Of a stretch of 64,000 nt of DNA, positions 13,981-21,781 are shown in pieces. Numbering within the stretch: the stretch's first letter is position 1; every line of letters begins with the position of its first letter. The translations under genes were made by a program, and so were the position numbers. Under the pieces are notes generated by a model, which saw only the letters and a list, made by a program, of their open reading frames with translations, had not been told where the DNA came from and did no database searches. This DNA is from an uncultured bacterium (GTDB lineage: Bacteria; Cyanobacteriota; Vampirovibrionia; Gastranaerophilales; Gastranaerophilaceae): positions 124,001 to 188,000 of the forward strand of contig CADBUY010000002.1 of NCBI GenBank assembly GCA_902797965.1, read 5' to 3'.

Positions 13981-15752
13981 TTATTAACCTCACTCTCTTT
14001 AATTAACGTAATAAATGTTTCTTCCATAGTCATATTGTCATGCTGAACTTGTTTCAGCATCTGATTTCGTTCTTCTTGGGTTAGACCCTGAAACGAGTTC
14101 AGGGTGACATTACCATCTTGAGATATTAACTTAGCGGTTTGCTTTAATTCCTTTGGTGTACCTACTGCAATAGTTTCGCCTTTGTAAAAAAGACTTATCC
14201 TGTCGCAGTATTCAGCCTCATCCATAAAGTGAGTTGTAACAAGAATTGTTACACCTTTTTTAGATAATGAAATTATATGATTCCAAAAATCGCGTCTTGT
14301 CAATACATCAACACCTGATGTAGGTTCATCTAAAAACAAGACAGGAGGATTATGAATGAGTGCTGCAGCCATTGAAAGTCTTTGTTTTAAACCTAAAGGC
14401 AAATCTTCAGCTTTTGAGTTTTCATATTCTTTTAAACCGAAGACATCAATAACTTCATTAACCTTTTCTTCTTTTTTCAAAATACTGATTCCATAGGCAA
14501 GAGCGAAAAAGTCTAAGTTCTCGCGAACTGTTAAACTCCCGTACAGTGAGAATTTTTGTGCCATATACCCTAAATTTGCTCTGGCTTTTTCCGGATTTTT
14601 CTTTATATCAATTCCCATAATTCTTGCAGTACCGCTTGTCGGGCGGGCAAGTCCGCACATCATTTTAAATGATGTTGATTTTCCTGCACCGTTTGGACCT
14701 AAAAGCCCAAATATTTCACCTTTTTTAATTTTAAATGTGTTATTTTTTACCGCATAAAAATTACCGTACCTTTTTTCTAAATTATCCGCTTCAACGGTGT
14801 AAAGAGGTTCTGTTATACCACCCCTCCCTACCCCTCCCCGTCCGGGTCGGGAATTTAGTTGAGTTCCTTCCCTTGATGGGGAAGGTTGGGATGGGGTGAT
14901 TTCTTTATACTCATAATTTTTAGCTATAAGTGATTCTTCTTTATTATAACCGCCCATCAAGTCAATTACTTTATTTTCAAACTCTTGCGGTGTTGATGCA
15001 AGGTCGTGAGGTTTCCCTTCATAAATAACCTTACCCCTATCTATGACAACCGCCGTATCAAAGCTGTGAGCCTCATCTAAATATGCTGTTGACCACAAAA
15101 CTGTTGTTTCAGGGCATATCATTTTCCGAACCATTTTCATTAAGTCTCTGCGAGATATAGGGTCAACACCGACAGAGGGTTCATCTAAAAGTAAAAATTC
15201 GGGATTTCCGAGAAGTGTGCAGGCAAGGCCCAACTTTTGTTTCATTCCTCCTGATAATGCTCCGGCAAGTCTATTCTGAAATGGTGCAAGAGTTGTAAAT
15301 TCAAGCATCTTTGTGAGAATTGACCCCTCACCCCTACCCTCTCCCCGCGCCGCGCCCATGGCGCGCAGGGCGGGCGAGGGAGTAATATTTACCCCTTTAA
15401 GGTCTGCATATAATTTTAAATTCTCAATAACGGTTAAATCTTCATAAAGACCAAACTTTTGAGGCATATATCCAAGGGGTAAATATATTTTACCATCCTT
15501 GGTATAACCTTCAAGTAATTTGTCTTTTTCAGTGGTAGGATTAAACCCAAGCACATTTATCTCTCCGTTATCAGCAAGCAATAAGCCGATAATAGTTCTC
15601 AATAGTGTGGTTTTACCTGCTCCGTCAGCTCCAATAAGCCCAGTTATTTTACCTTTTTCTATATTTAAGGACAGATTATCAATCGCAACGGTGGAGCCGA
15701 ATTTCTTAGTTAAATTTTTTATTTCAACGGTAAATATTTTTCCATTTTCCAT
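13977..15752 (-). CDS. Dual ABC exporter ATPase (YbhF-like) with repeat-derived insertions
   Basis: Two ATP-binding domains in one chain of 591 aa. Domain 1 has Walker A GADGAGKTT, signature LSGGMKQKLG and Walker B LLLDEPSVGVD; domain 2 has GPNGAGKST, LPLGLKQRLS and VLFLDEPTSGVD. The signature of domain 2 (LGLKQR instead of LSGGQ) is unusual but seen in such fused ATPases. Three segments look foreign: about 124-144 inside domain 1, about 283-315 in the linker (both Pro/Arg/Gly-rich, from GC-rich repeats), and about 546-573 (NSFQGL...LKQVQHD) near the C-terminus. All keep the frame. It powers the two ABC-2 permeases encoded downstream. Confidence 0.92.
   Translation of the reverse strand: MENGKIFTVEIKNLTKKFGSTVAIDNLSLNIEKGKITGLIGADGAGKTTLLRTIIGLLLADNGEINVLGFNPTTEKDKLLEGYTKDGKIYLPLGYMPQKFGLYEDLTVIENLKLYADLKGVNITPSPALRAMGAARGEGRGEGSILTKMLEFTTLAPFQNRLAGALSGGMKQKLGLACTLLGNPEFLLLDEPSVGVDPISRRDLMKMVRKMICPETTVLWSTAYLDEAHSFDTAVVIDRGKVIYEGKPHDLASTPQEFENKVIDLMGGYNKEESLIAKNYEYKEITPSQPSPSREGTQLNSRPGRGGVGRGGITEPLYTVEADNLEKRYGNFYAVKNNTFKIKKGEIFGLLGPNGAGKSTSFKMMCGLARPTSGTARIMGIDIKKNPEKARANLGYMAQKFSLYGSLTVRENLDFFALAYGISILKKEEKVNEVIDVFGLKEYENSKAEDLPLGLKQRLSMAAALIHNPPVLFLDEPTSGVDVLTRRDFWNHIISLSKKGVTILVTTHFMDEAEYCDRISLFYKGETIAVGTPKELKQTAKLISQDGNVTLNSFQGLTQEERNQMLKQVQHDNMTMEETFITLIKESEVNK
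14036..14113. repeat. Interspersed palindromic repeat, in frame in ABC ATPase
   Basis: Left arm TTGTCATGCTGAACTTGTTT, right arm ACGAGTTCAGGGTGACATTA. It is translated as NSFQGL...MLKQVQHD, a peptide string met as in-frame or spurious translation of a widespread repeat in many bacterial genomes. Confidence 0.8.
14818..14902. repeat. Double GC-rich interspersed repeat in ATPase linker
   Basis: Two head-to-tail/inverted units around CCCTCCCTACCCCTCCCCGT and GATGGGGAAGGTTGGGATGG. They are translated in frame as the Pro/Arg/Gly-rich linker between the two ATPase domains. Confidence 0.85.
15324..15384. repeat. GC-rich interspersed repeat inside ATPase domain 1
   Basis: CCCCTCACCCCTACCCTCTC followed by CCCGCGCCGCGCCCATGG and GCGAGGGAG. 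It is far richer in G+C than its surroundings and is translated as ALRAMGAARGEGRGEG between Walker A and the signature motif. Confidence 0.85.
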
Positions 15753-15754
15753 TT

Positions 15755-16627
15755 TTAATTATCCATTTTTTTATTTTCACCGTCTGATTTTAAATTTACA
15801 GTAATTGTAACCGGCATTCCCTGTCTTAAATATTCATCAATATCATTGATATAAACTCTAATACGATATACTAAGTCAGTTCTCGTATCTGTTGATTGAA
15901 CCGTTTTTGGAGTAAATTCCGCGACAGGTGAAATGTAGCCGATTTGACCTTTGTATTCTCGTTTCTTTCCTGTGTTTGGATCTGTTGTATCAGTGTATAC
16001 ATTTACCTCTTGACCATATTTGATGTTGCCTAAATCTTTTTCATTAACATAGGCTCTAACCCATACAGGACTGGTTTTTGCCATTGTATAAACAGGCTGC
16101 CCCTTTTGAACATTACTTCCGGGTTCAACTACTCGAACCATAATTATACCGTCTTCAGGAGCGTAAAGTTTTGTATATTTTAATTGGTTACTTAAATAAT
16201 TTTTGTTTGCAATTGCTGCTTTATAATCTGCATTTGCCTTATTTTGCGCATTATACAATGATTCGACTTCTTGTTTAGAAACTGTATCGTCAATCCCTAA
16301 TGGAGCATATCTGTTATATTTATCAACGGCATCTTTTTGTGCTGCAAGAGTTCTGTCTACTTCTGCTGCCGCTCTTTTAAAGTTTGCGCTGTAGTCAGAG
16401 TCATCCATAACTGCAACGAGTTCACCTTTTTTAACAGTGTCTCCTTCTTCTTTTAAAAGTTTTGATATAAGTCCTCCGACTTGAAAAGATAAATCAACCT
16501 GCCTTATTTCAATATTGCCGAATAAAGTCAATTCGTTTGATGTATCTTTTTTATTTGCTTTATTTAAAAATATACAAAGTCCTGCAATTAAAATTATTAA
16601 AACTAATGCTGCTATTTTCTTTTTCAT
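15755..16627 (-). CDS. HlyD-family membrane fusion protein of ABC exporter
   Basis: The 290-aa periplasmic adaptor is anchored by an N-terminal hydrophobic segment (IAALVLIILIAGLCIFLN, 4-21). It has the split lipoyl half-motifs (SFQVGGLISKLLKEEGDTVKKGELVA and YTKLYAPEDGIIMVRVVEPGSNVQKGQ), joined by a short alpha-hairpin, then a beta-barrel domain (VWVRAYVNEKDLGNIKYGQEV). This is the YbhG/YhiI type that links an ABC-2 pump to an outer membrane channel. It is followed after 2 bases by the dual ATPase gene and preceded by the TolC-like gene. Confidence 0.93.
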   Translation of the reverse strand: MKKKIAALVLIILIAGLCIFLNKANKKDTSNELTLFGNIEIRQVDLSFQVGGLISKLLKEEGDTVKKGELVAVMDDSDYSANFKRAAAEVDRTLAAQKDAVDKYNRYAPLGIDDTVSKQEVESLYNAQNKANADYKAAIANKNYLSNQLKYTKLYAPEDGIIMVRVVEPGSNVQKGQPVYTMAKTSPVWVRAYVNEKDLGNIKYGQEVNVYTDTTDPNTGKKREYKGQIGYISPVAEFTPKTVQSTDTRTDLVYRIRVYINDIDEYLRQGMPVTITVNLKSDGENKKMDN

Positions 16628-16639
16628 ATCATTTACCCC

Positions 16640-17974
16640 TTATAAATTACCTCCAACGGTTTTATATAGTGTGTAATAATTAACTAACCTTCTTGTTTTT
16701 GCCCTTGTTAAATCCATATCTTTATTTATATACATATTTTCAGAGTTAATGTGCTGTGTTTTTGAAATAACTCCACGATTTAACATCTTATTGGCATTAT
16801 CTAAGTTTTTTGCCTCTAAATTTAATTTTTCATTTACCCCATTTTCAATTTCAGTATCGTGTTTTATGATACAAAGTGAAGTATTAACTTCTTTTACCGC
16901 TACTAAATCAGCTTGTCTATACTGTTCAAAAAGTTCTTCATATTTTGCTTTTTTAAATTTTAAATTAGCAATTTTTCTGCCGCCTGTGAATATATCCTGA
17001 GTTGCACCTGCAAGCAATGTGGCAAGAGAAGATTCCCATGAGAAAAACGAACCCGGAGCAATATTATTAAACGCCCAAATGCCTGTAATATTAAATGTCG
17101 GCAAGAACTCTTTTCTTGCAACACGAATATCTATTTTTGCTTTTTCTAATGCCATTTCAGCTCTTTTAACATCAGGTCTTGAGAATATAACATCTGACTC
17201 TATTTCACTAGGAATTACTGCATTGTATTCAAAATTATCTATGTTCCCGCGTGGAATATCAGAATTAATCGTTTCTGCATTTACACTGCGACCTAACAAA
17301 ACCGCAAATTGCATTAAAAGAACTTCTCGTTGCTTAATAAGATTCTCAAGTGTTATATTTGCCTGTTCAATATTAGCTTTAGAGTTGTTTAATTCGGTTG
17401 CGTTTATAACACCGCGAGCAAGTTTTTTGTTATCATCATTTAAAATTTGATTATAATTTTCAACGATTTTTTCTTGTTCTTCTATGAGTTTATCGTACTC
17501 CAGAATATTTGTATAAACCGCTGCAACATCCGTTAATAGTGCTAAATATACTGACTGTTCCTCGAATTTACTCATCTCATAAGTCTTTTTAACACTCTTT
17601 GTTTTATCTCTGTTTTTTAGAAGAAAATCTGCCTCGTAGTTTGCTATAAAAGGCAGAACAAAAGCATTTTTGCTAACACTCAAATTAGGATTAAATTTTG
17701 GTGAATGAATGCCCAAATAATTTGCAGATACACTAAAACTTGGTAATTCATTCGCGAATTGTAATTTTACCCCCTGCCTGTATTCTTCTACCCTTATCGT
17801 TGCTTGTTTTGCGCTGTGGTTATTATCTATCGCCTCATTAACATATTGTGACAAGAAATCATCATTGAAACGAGAAAAAAACTCTACATTCAAATTATTT
17901 CTATCAACTGCAAAACAGGGGTAAATTATTAAATTTATGAGAAATATTAGTCCCACTATAATTTTTTTATTCAT
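16640..17974 (-). CDS. TolC/NodT-type outer membrane efflux protein
   Basis: A 444-aa protein with a signal peptide (KKIIVGLIFLINLIIYPCFA) and the internal duplication of outer membrane efflux proteins, mostly long helices with Asn/Gln-rich heptads. SRPDVKRAEMALEKAKIDIRVARKEFLPTF near 255-285 is the hallmark segment of the NodT/OprM branch. It forms the outer-membrane channel for the exporter encoded downstream (adaptor, ATPase, permeases), and is itself evidence of a diderm envelope. No lipobox cysteine is visible at the predicted cleavage site (CFA-VDRN). It is the first gene of the operon. Confidence 0.92.
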   Translation of the reverse strand: MNKKIIVGLIFLINLIIYPCFAVDRNNLNVEFFSRFNDDFLSQYVNEAIDNNHSAKQATIRVEEYRQGVKLQFANELPSFSVSANYLGIHSPKFNPNLSVSKNAFVLPFIANYEADFLLKNRDKTKSVKKTYEMSKFEEQSVYLALLTDVAAVYTNILEYDKLIEEQEKIVENYNQILNDDNKKLARGVINATELNNSKANIEQANITLENLIKQREVLLMQFAVLLGRSVNAETINSDIPRGNIDNFEYNAVIPSEIESDVIFSRPDVKRAEMALEKAKIDIRVARKEFLPTFNITGIWAFNNIAPGSFFSWESSLATLLAGATQDIFTGGRKIANLKFKKAKYEELFEQYRQADLVAVKEVNTSLCIIKHDTEIENGVNEKLNLEAKNLDNANKMLNRGVISKTQHINSENMYINKDMDLTRAKTRRLVNYYTLYKTVGGNL

Positions 17975-18049
17975 TTATCTCTCCAGCTTCTTTTTGAATA
18001 TTTTAATATAATAATTAATTCTTTAATTTTTGTCAAAATATACAGTTTG

Positions 18050-18073
18050 TAGGTCGGATTTACTAATCCGACA
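18050..18073. repeat. Short palindromic repeat GTCGGnTTTACTAAnCCGAC, copy 1
   Basis: TAGGTCGGATTTACTAATCC continuing GACA. A near-identical palindrome with compensating changes is at 62595-62620. REP-like, noncoding; might also end transcripts. Confidence 0.7.
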
Positions 18074-18117
18074 ATAATTATTTATTTACCCCTTTTATTG
18101 GCATAGTAATCTTACAA

Positions 18118-18339
18118 TTATGCAAAAAAATTAAATTTTTGACCGACCGGATTCGTGTTATCTTGTGCTGCCATTGCTTGAACCTGACTGGCTAAAGCTT
18201 TAAAAGAAAAATCCTGCTTTGCATAAATTGGATTAAGTGCTTTATACTGTATTTTAGGAACATTTTTTATTGAATAAATATCTCTTGCTGCTTGAATTTT
18301 TAGTGTATGACTGTCGATTGATGGTAAATTATTAATCAT
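18118..18339 (-). CDS. Small hypothetical protein, 73 aa, with SFKA motif
   Basis: No domain recognised. The N-terminus (MINNLPSIDSHTLKIQAARD) and the later DFSFKAL fit the Phe-Lys motif style of other lineage-type proteins in this window. The C-terminal part is Gln/Ala-rich and ends in FNFFA. No signal peptide or membrane segment. GAAAGGAC before the start is a good ribosome binding site. It stands alone between the efflux and potassium-uptake operons. Likely real; function unknown. Confidence 0.6.
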   Translation of the reverse strand: MINNLPSIDSHTLKIQAARDIYSIKNVPKIQYKALNPIYAKQDFSFKALASQVQAMAAQDNTNPVGQKFNFFA

Positions 18340-18483
18340 TTTTTAGTCCTTTCACTTGTAGTTTATAAATTCCACAAACTTAAAAAAGGACAAAGCTATT
18401 TAATAATTCTTAATATTTATGGGCATAAACCATCTAATAGCTTGAATTTTAAATTTTAGATTTAAAAAAAATCACAAAAGAAC

Positions 18484-19110
18484 TTACTTCTCATCCAAAA
18501 TACGATTTATGCCGTCATATAGTTTTTGCAAGTCTTTCAAAACAGCATAAGATGGGCATCTTCGCATACAATTTCCGTTATTATAGTCAACAATAACATT
18601 ATTCAACTCTTCGATAGGTTTAATGAAAGTTCTTTGTAATCTCGCTAAAAGTGTAAGACCTATTATCCAAATAAAAATTGAAGGAAATATTATTATCCAT
18701 ATACCAACTGTTTGCATTTTTTTTGCTCGCAAACCTGCCTGTTCCAATGCTACTCTATTTATTCTAGAAAGCTCCGTTATATCATTGATTGTTTCTTCTT
18801 CGTACATACTGTTTCCATAAAATGACGGTTGATAATTACCTGCAATTTTATCCACAACCTTCGCCTCATCCGGTTCGGTTATATTATTCTTTGCCATATT
18901 AAGATATTCTTCAAACTTTCTGATATCTTTTTTTGCTGAAATATTAAATAACATTTGTTCTGCATAATAAAGAGATTTTGTATTGCTGCTGTTCAATGTG
19001 TTCACAAACGGTTCTAATCTTTGAAACCCGCTAATACCTGCAATTGTAATAACAGTTGAGCAAATTAAAATAATTATATAGGAATAATAAATACGTTTTG
19101 CAAAATTCAT
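18484..19110 (-). CDS. Two-TM membrane protein with HAMP-like end, third gene of ktr operon
   Basis: The 208-aa protein has a first membrane segment at about 10-27, an extracytoplasmic helical loop of some 105 residues, a second membrane segment at about 135-158 and then RTFIKPIEELNNVIVDYNNGNC, which follows the HAMP pattern (Pro-x-x-x-Leu then Gly). It lacks any kinase, methyl-accepting or cyclase domain after the HAMP part, so it looks like a sensor without an output module. Its start overlaps the stop of ktrA by one base, indicating a function tied to potassium uptake. The role is unknown. Confidence 0.7.
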   Translation of the reverse strand: MNFAKRIYYSYIIILICSTVITIAGISGFQRLEPFVNTLNSSNTKSLYYAEQMLFNISAKKDIRKFEEYLNMAKNNITEPDEAKVVDKIAGNYQPSFYGNSMYEEETINDITELSRINRVALEQAGLRAKKMQTVGIWIIIFPSIFIWIIGLTLLARLQRTFIKPIEELNNVIVDYNNGNCMRRCPSYAVLKDLQKLYDGINRILDEK

Positions 19111-19757
19111 TATTTATTCTCCTCTATCATTTTTTCAATATCATCACTATTTCCTGTTAAAAGAAGTCTGTAATCTGCCTGCAATTTTTCTTGTGGATTC
19201 GGACGTGTAAGTTTATTATCTTTTATTACGCCTGCCACAATAACTTTATATCTGTCAGGTAACTTGAGTTCAACTAACGATTTATCTATCATAAACGGCT
19301 GAACGGTAACTTCCAATAAATCCAACTCCTCAGAAATATTTTCAACAAAAATATTTTTAAACAAAATTCTATTTGCCAATCTTTTGCCGTATTCTTTTTC
19401 AGGATTAATGATTTGTTTAGCTCCGATAGCTTTTAAAATCCTTGCATGAATTGTTTCAGATGCTCTTGCAATAATATTTTCGCATCCCATCTGTTTTAAA
19501 AGAGCAACTGTTAAAATGGAAGGCTCCTTTGCACCGATTGAACAAATAACCAAATCTCTGTCTTTAGGAGAAAGTTTAGCTAATGATATTTCATCAATTG
19601 CGTTCAAACAAATAGCATCTGTCACAAAATTCGCAGCTTCATTGACTAATTTTTGATCTATATCGACTGCTATTACTTGAAACCCTTTTTCATTAAGAGT
19701 TCTGGCAAGTGACATCCCAAATTGTCCCAAACCGATTACTAAAACTTGCTCTTTCAT
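19110..19757 (-). CDS. ktrA: Potassium-uptake regulatory subunit (TrkA/KtrA, RCK domain)
   Basis: A 215-aa protein with an RCK-N Rossmann domain: GLGQFGMSLARTLNEKGFQVIAVD carries the GxGxxG nucleotide motif and the acidic residue at the second strand. A TrkA-C domain follows at about 140-210 (KSLVELKLPDRYKVIVAGVI). KtrA forms an octameric cytoplasmic ring that gates KtrB in response to ATP/ADP or NAD(H). The length, with one RCK unit, is that of KtrA rather than the double TrkA of enterobacteria. It follows ktrB after 10 bases. Confidence 0.92.
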   Translation of the reverse strand: MKEQVLVIGLGQFGMSLARTLNEKGFQVIAVDIDQKLVNEAANFVTDAICLNAIDEISLAKLSPKDRDLVICSIGAKEPSILTVALLKQMGCENIIARASETIHARILKAIGAKQIINPEKEYGKRLANRILFKNIFVENISEELDLLEVTVQPFMIDKSLVELKLPDRYKVIVAGVIKDNKLTRPNPQEKLQADYRLLLTGNSDDIEKMIEENK

Positions 19758-19767
19758 ATATTTTCTC

Positions 19768-21117
19768 CTATGTTAAAGATATTTTTGCTTTTGGATAACT
19801 TACATCAAACTCTGTAATTTTGGAGTTCAAGTAATATATAATCATTGCAGGCATTACCCTGCCTATATACATTGTTGCAATAATTACCAGTTTCCCGAAG
19901 GTATCAAGTAAAGGAGTTGCTCCCATTGATAAACCGACAGTACCCATTGCGGAAACAGCTTCGAAAGCAAGTTTTGTGTGTGCAACGGATTGAGTTGTGA
20001 TAAGCATAATAATAGAAATAGTTAAAACTAATAAATACACAAAAACCAGTCCTATTGCTTTATAAACTGTTTCATGTGATATTTCCCTATTTCTTATTAT
20101 ATTCTTTTTTCCTGAAAAAATATTTATACAAGTAATAACAAGTATAGCGAAAGTAGTAGTCTTAATACCGCCTGCAGTACCTCCGGGAGAACCGCCAACA
20201 ATCATTAAAAATATCAAGGTTAAATAACTTCCGCAAGATATATTGCTTAAATCAACAGAACCAAATCCCGCAGTTCTTGCACTAACGGAATTAAAAAACG
20301 AGTTCAACAATTTATCTGAAAAATTCATTCCGCTTAAAATACCGTTTGTTTCAGAGATTAAGAACAGAAGAGTCCCTAAAACGAGTAATATTATTGTTGT
20401 AGTAAAAACAATTGTAATAACAGGAGATAATTTTTCTCCTTTTATAAATTTTGGCAAAGTTATTGCCATAACAGGGGCAATTCCTCCAAAAATAATTAAA
20501 GATGCTACTGTCAAAATAATATACGGATCATTATTATAGGGTATTAAGTTGTCTGATATTAAAGCATAACCCGCATTACAAAAAGCTGAAATCGCCAGAA
20601 AAATAGCTTGCTTAAATCCGAATATACAATCGTGTTGAAGAAACGAAAATCTTACAAACATAATTACAAAACCGATAAATTCAAGTAAAAAAGTATATTT
20701 AAAAATTAAAAATAATGACTCTTTAACTTCTTCTTTACTTTCCGCATCAAACATACTTTTAGCATTTTTTTCATAAATTACAGACATTTTTTTACCCAGA
20801 AGCAAGAAAATAACAGAAGATATTGTCATAATCCCAAGTCCGCCAACCTGAATTAAAATCATCAAAATAAATTGTCCAAAAGTAGTTAATTGCGTAGCAA
20901 TATCACTGACTGACAGACCTGTAACACAAACTCCGCTAACTGCGGTAAAAAGTGCATCAATAAATGTCATTTTACCTGAAATCGGAAGAAATAATAAAAC
21001 TCCGCCAAAAATACATAAAAATAAGAATGTAATCGGTAAGATTCTAACAGGGGACTTTACTGCCTCTGAATATATATTATCTACGAATGAGCCATATATT
21101 TTTTTTAGTAATTTCAT
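19768..21117 (-). CDS. ktrB: Potassium uptake membrane subunit (KtrB/TrkH type)
   Basis: A 449-aa polytopic protein with the four pore-loop repeats of the SKT superfamily, each with the selectivity-filter glycine: AVSGVCVTGLS near 60, SAFCNAGYAL near 175, SARTAGFGSVD near 290 and SAMGTVGLSMG near 395. GGSPGGTAGGIKTTTFA near 320 is the KtrB gating-loop region. It imports K+ coupled to Na+ or H+, with KtrA as the regulatory ring. It is the first gene of the three-gene operon ktrB-ktrA-HAMP protein. Confidence 0.93.
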   Translation of the reverse strand: MKLLKKIYGSFVDNIYSEAVKSPVRILPITFLFLCIFGGVLLFLPISGKMTFIDALFTAVSGVCVTGLSVSDIATQLTTFGQFILMILIQVGGLGIMTISSVIFLLLGKKMSVIYEKNAKSMFDAESKEEVKESLFLIFKYTFLLEFIGFVIMFVRFSFLQHDCIFGFKQAIFLAISAFCNAGYALISDNLIPYNNDPYIILTVASLIIFGGIAPVMAITLPKFIKGEKLSPVITIVFTTTIILLVLGTLLFLISETNGILSGMNFSDKLLNSFFNSVSARTAGFGSVDLSNISCGSYLTLIFLMIVGGSPGGTAGGIKTTTFAILVITCINIFSGKKNIIRNREISHETVYKAIGLVFVYLLVLTISIIMLITTQSVAHTKLAFEAVSAMGTVGLSMGATPLLDTFGKLVIIATMYIGRVMPAMIIYYLNSKITEFDVSYPKAKISLT

Positions 21118-21177
21118 AGTTAACTAGATTTTATCATAAAATTATTGTTGTTTAACTATTTGTACTCATAATGCCAG

Positions 21178-21420
21178 TTCAGCATGACAGAATATAGGTG
21201 CAAAAGCGGCTTGCCGGAAGAGGGCTGAAGCCGGCGACTTTGTTGCCGCGTGCCCGTTTAATGCCGGCAAACAAGCAGAGTGTTAAAAAAAGAGGACAAA
21301 AGTGCAAGAAGCGGATTGCGAGCCAAGTGCGTAGCTTTTCCGCCTGCGGCAATAGCCACTAATGGCGGAAAGCGTAGACACGTCGATGGCGAGCAACCAA
21401 GAGATAGTCCGGTAAATCTC
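21178..21420. other. GC-richer noncoding segment with inverted repeats downstream of tRNA-Leu
   Basis: This part of the 442-bp gap 21118-21559 is clearly richer in G+C than its surroundings. It contains GCCGG-type inverted repeats (21212-21272) and the arms TTTTCCGCC / GGCGGAAA (about 21337-21372) within longer imperfect arms AGTGCGTAGC...GCGTAGACACG. No reading frame of note. It lies behind the 3' end of tRNA-Leu, beyond its terminator. Probably an assembly of mobile repeat remnants. Confidence 0.5.
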
Positions 21421-21510
21421 AACATTATAAATATGCCTTAAACTCCCAACAATTCGGCATCATAGCCAATAAAAACGCATCCAAAGTGTCCTAAAAACCT
21501 ATAATTCTAT

Positions 21511-21552
21511 TAAAAAAAAGGGCTTCCTGATTAAAGGAAACCCTTTTTATTA
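21511..21552. terminator. Bidirectional intrinsic terminator next to tRNA-Leu
   Basis: Stem AAAGGGCTTCC / GGAAACCCTTT with an A-run before and a T-run after, so it works in both directions. It ends the tRNA-Leu transcript on the minus strand. Confidence 0.85.
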
Positions 21553-21559
21553 TAATTAA

Positions 21560-21646
21560 TGCTCCAGGCCAGACTTGAACTGGCACCGAGGGTGAACCCC
21601 GATTGGATTTTAAGTCCAACGCGTCTACCGATTCCGCCACTGGAGC
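21560..21646 (-). tRNA. tRNA-Leu (UAA)
   Basis: On the minus strand: acceptor GCTCCAG / CTGGAGC with discriminator A, D arm, anticodon stem TTGGA with loop CTTAAAA (anticodon TAA), a long variable arm typical of class II tRNAs (CGGGGTTCACCCTCG region) and T arm GTTCAAGTC. CCA is not encoded. Length 87 bases. Confidence 0.96.
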
Positions 21647-21659
21647 AGACGACTTTTAA

Positions 21660-21688
21660 ATATTAATATAAACAATATTCTAAGTCAA
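21660..21688 (-). promoter_or_regulatory. Sigma-70-type promoter of tRNA-Leu
   Basis: On the minus strand TTGACT (21688-21683), 17-base spacer, TAATAT (21665-21660), placing the start just before the tRNA. Confidence 0.75.
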
Positions 21689-21781
21689 ATATATTTTTAT
21701 TGTTACCTCTGCTATAATCATTTTACAGTTAGTAATAATAAGTTTAATAGGCTTGTGTAATTAATTCATGCGGCTTTGTTT

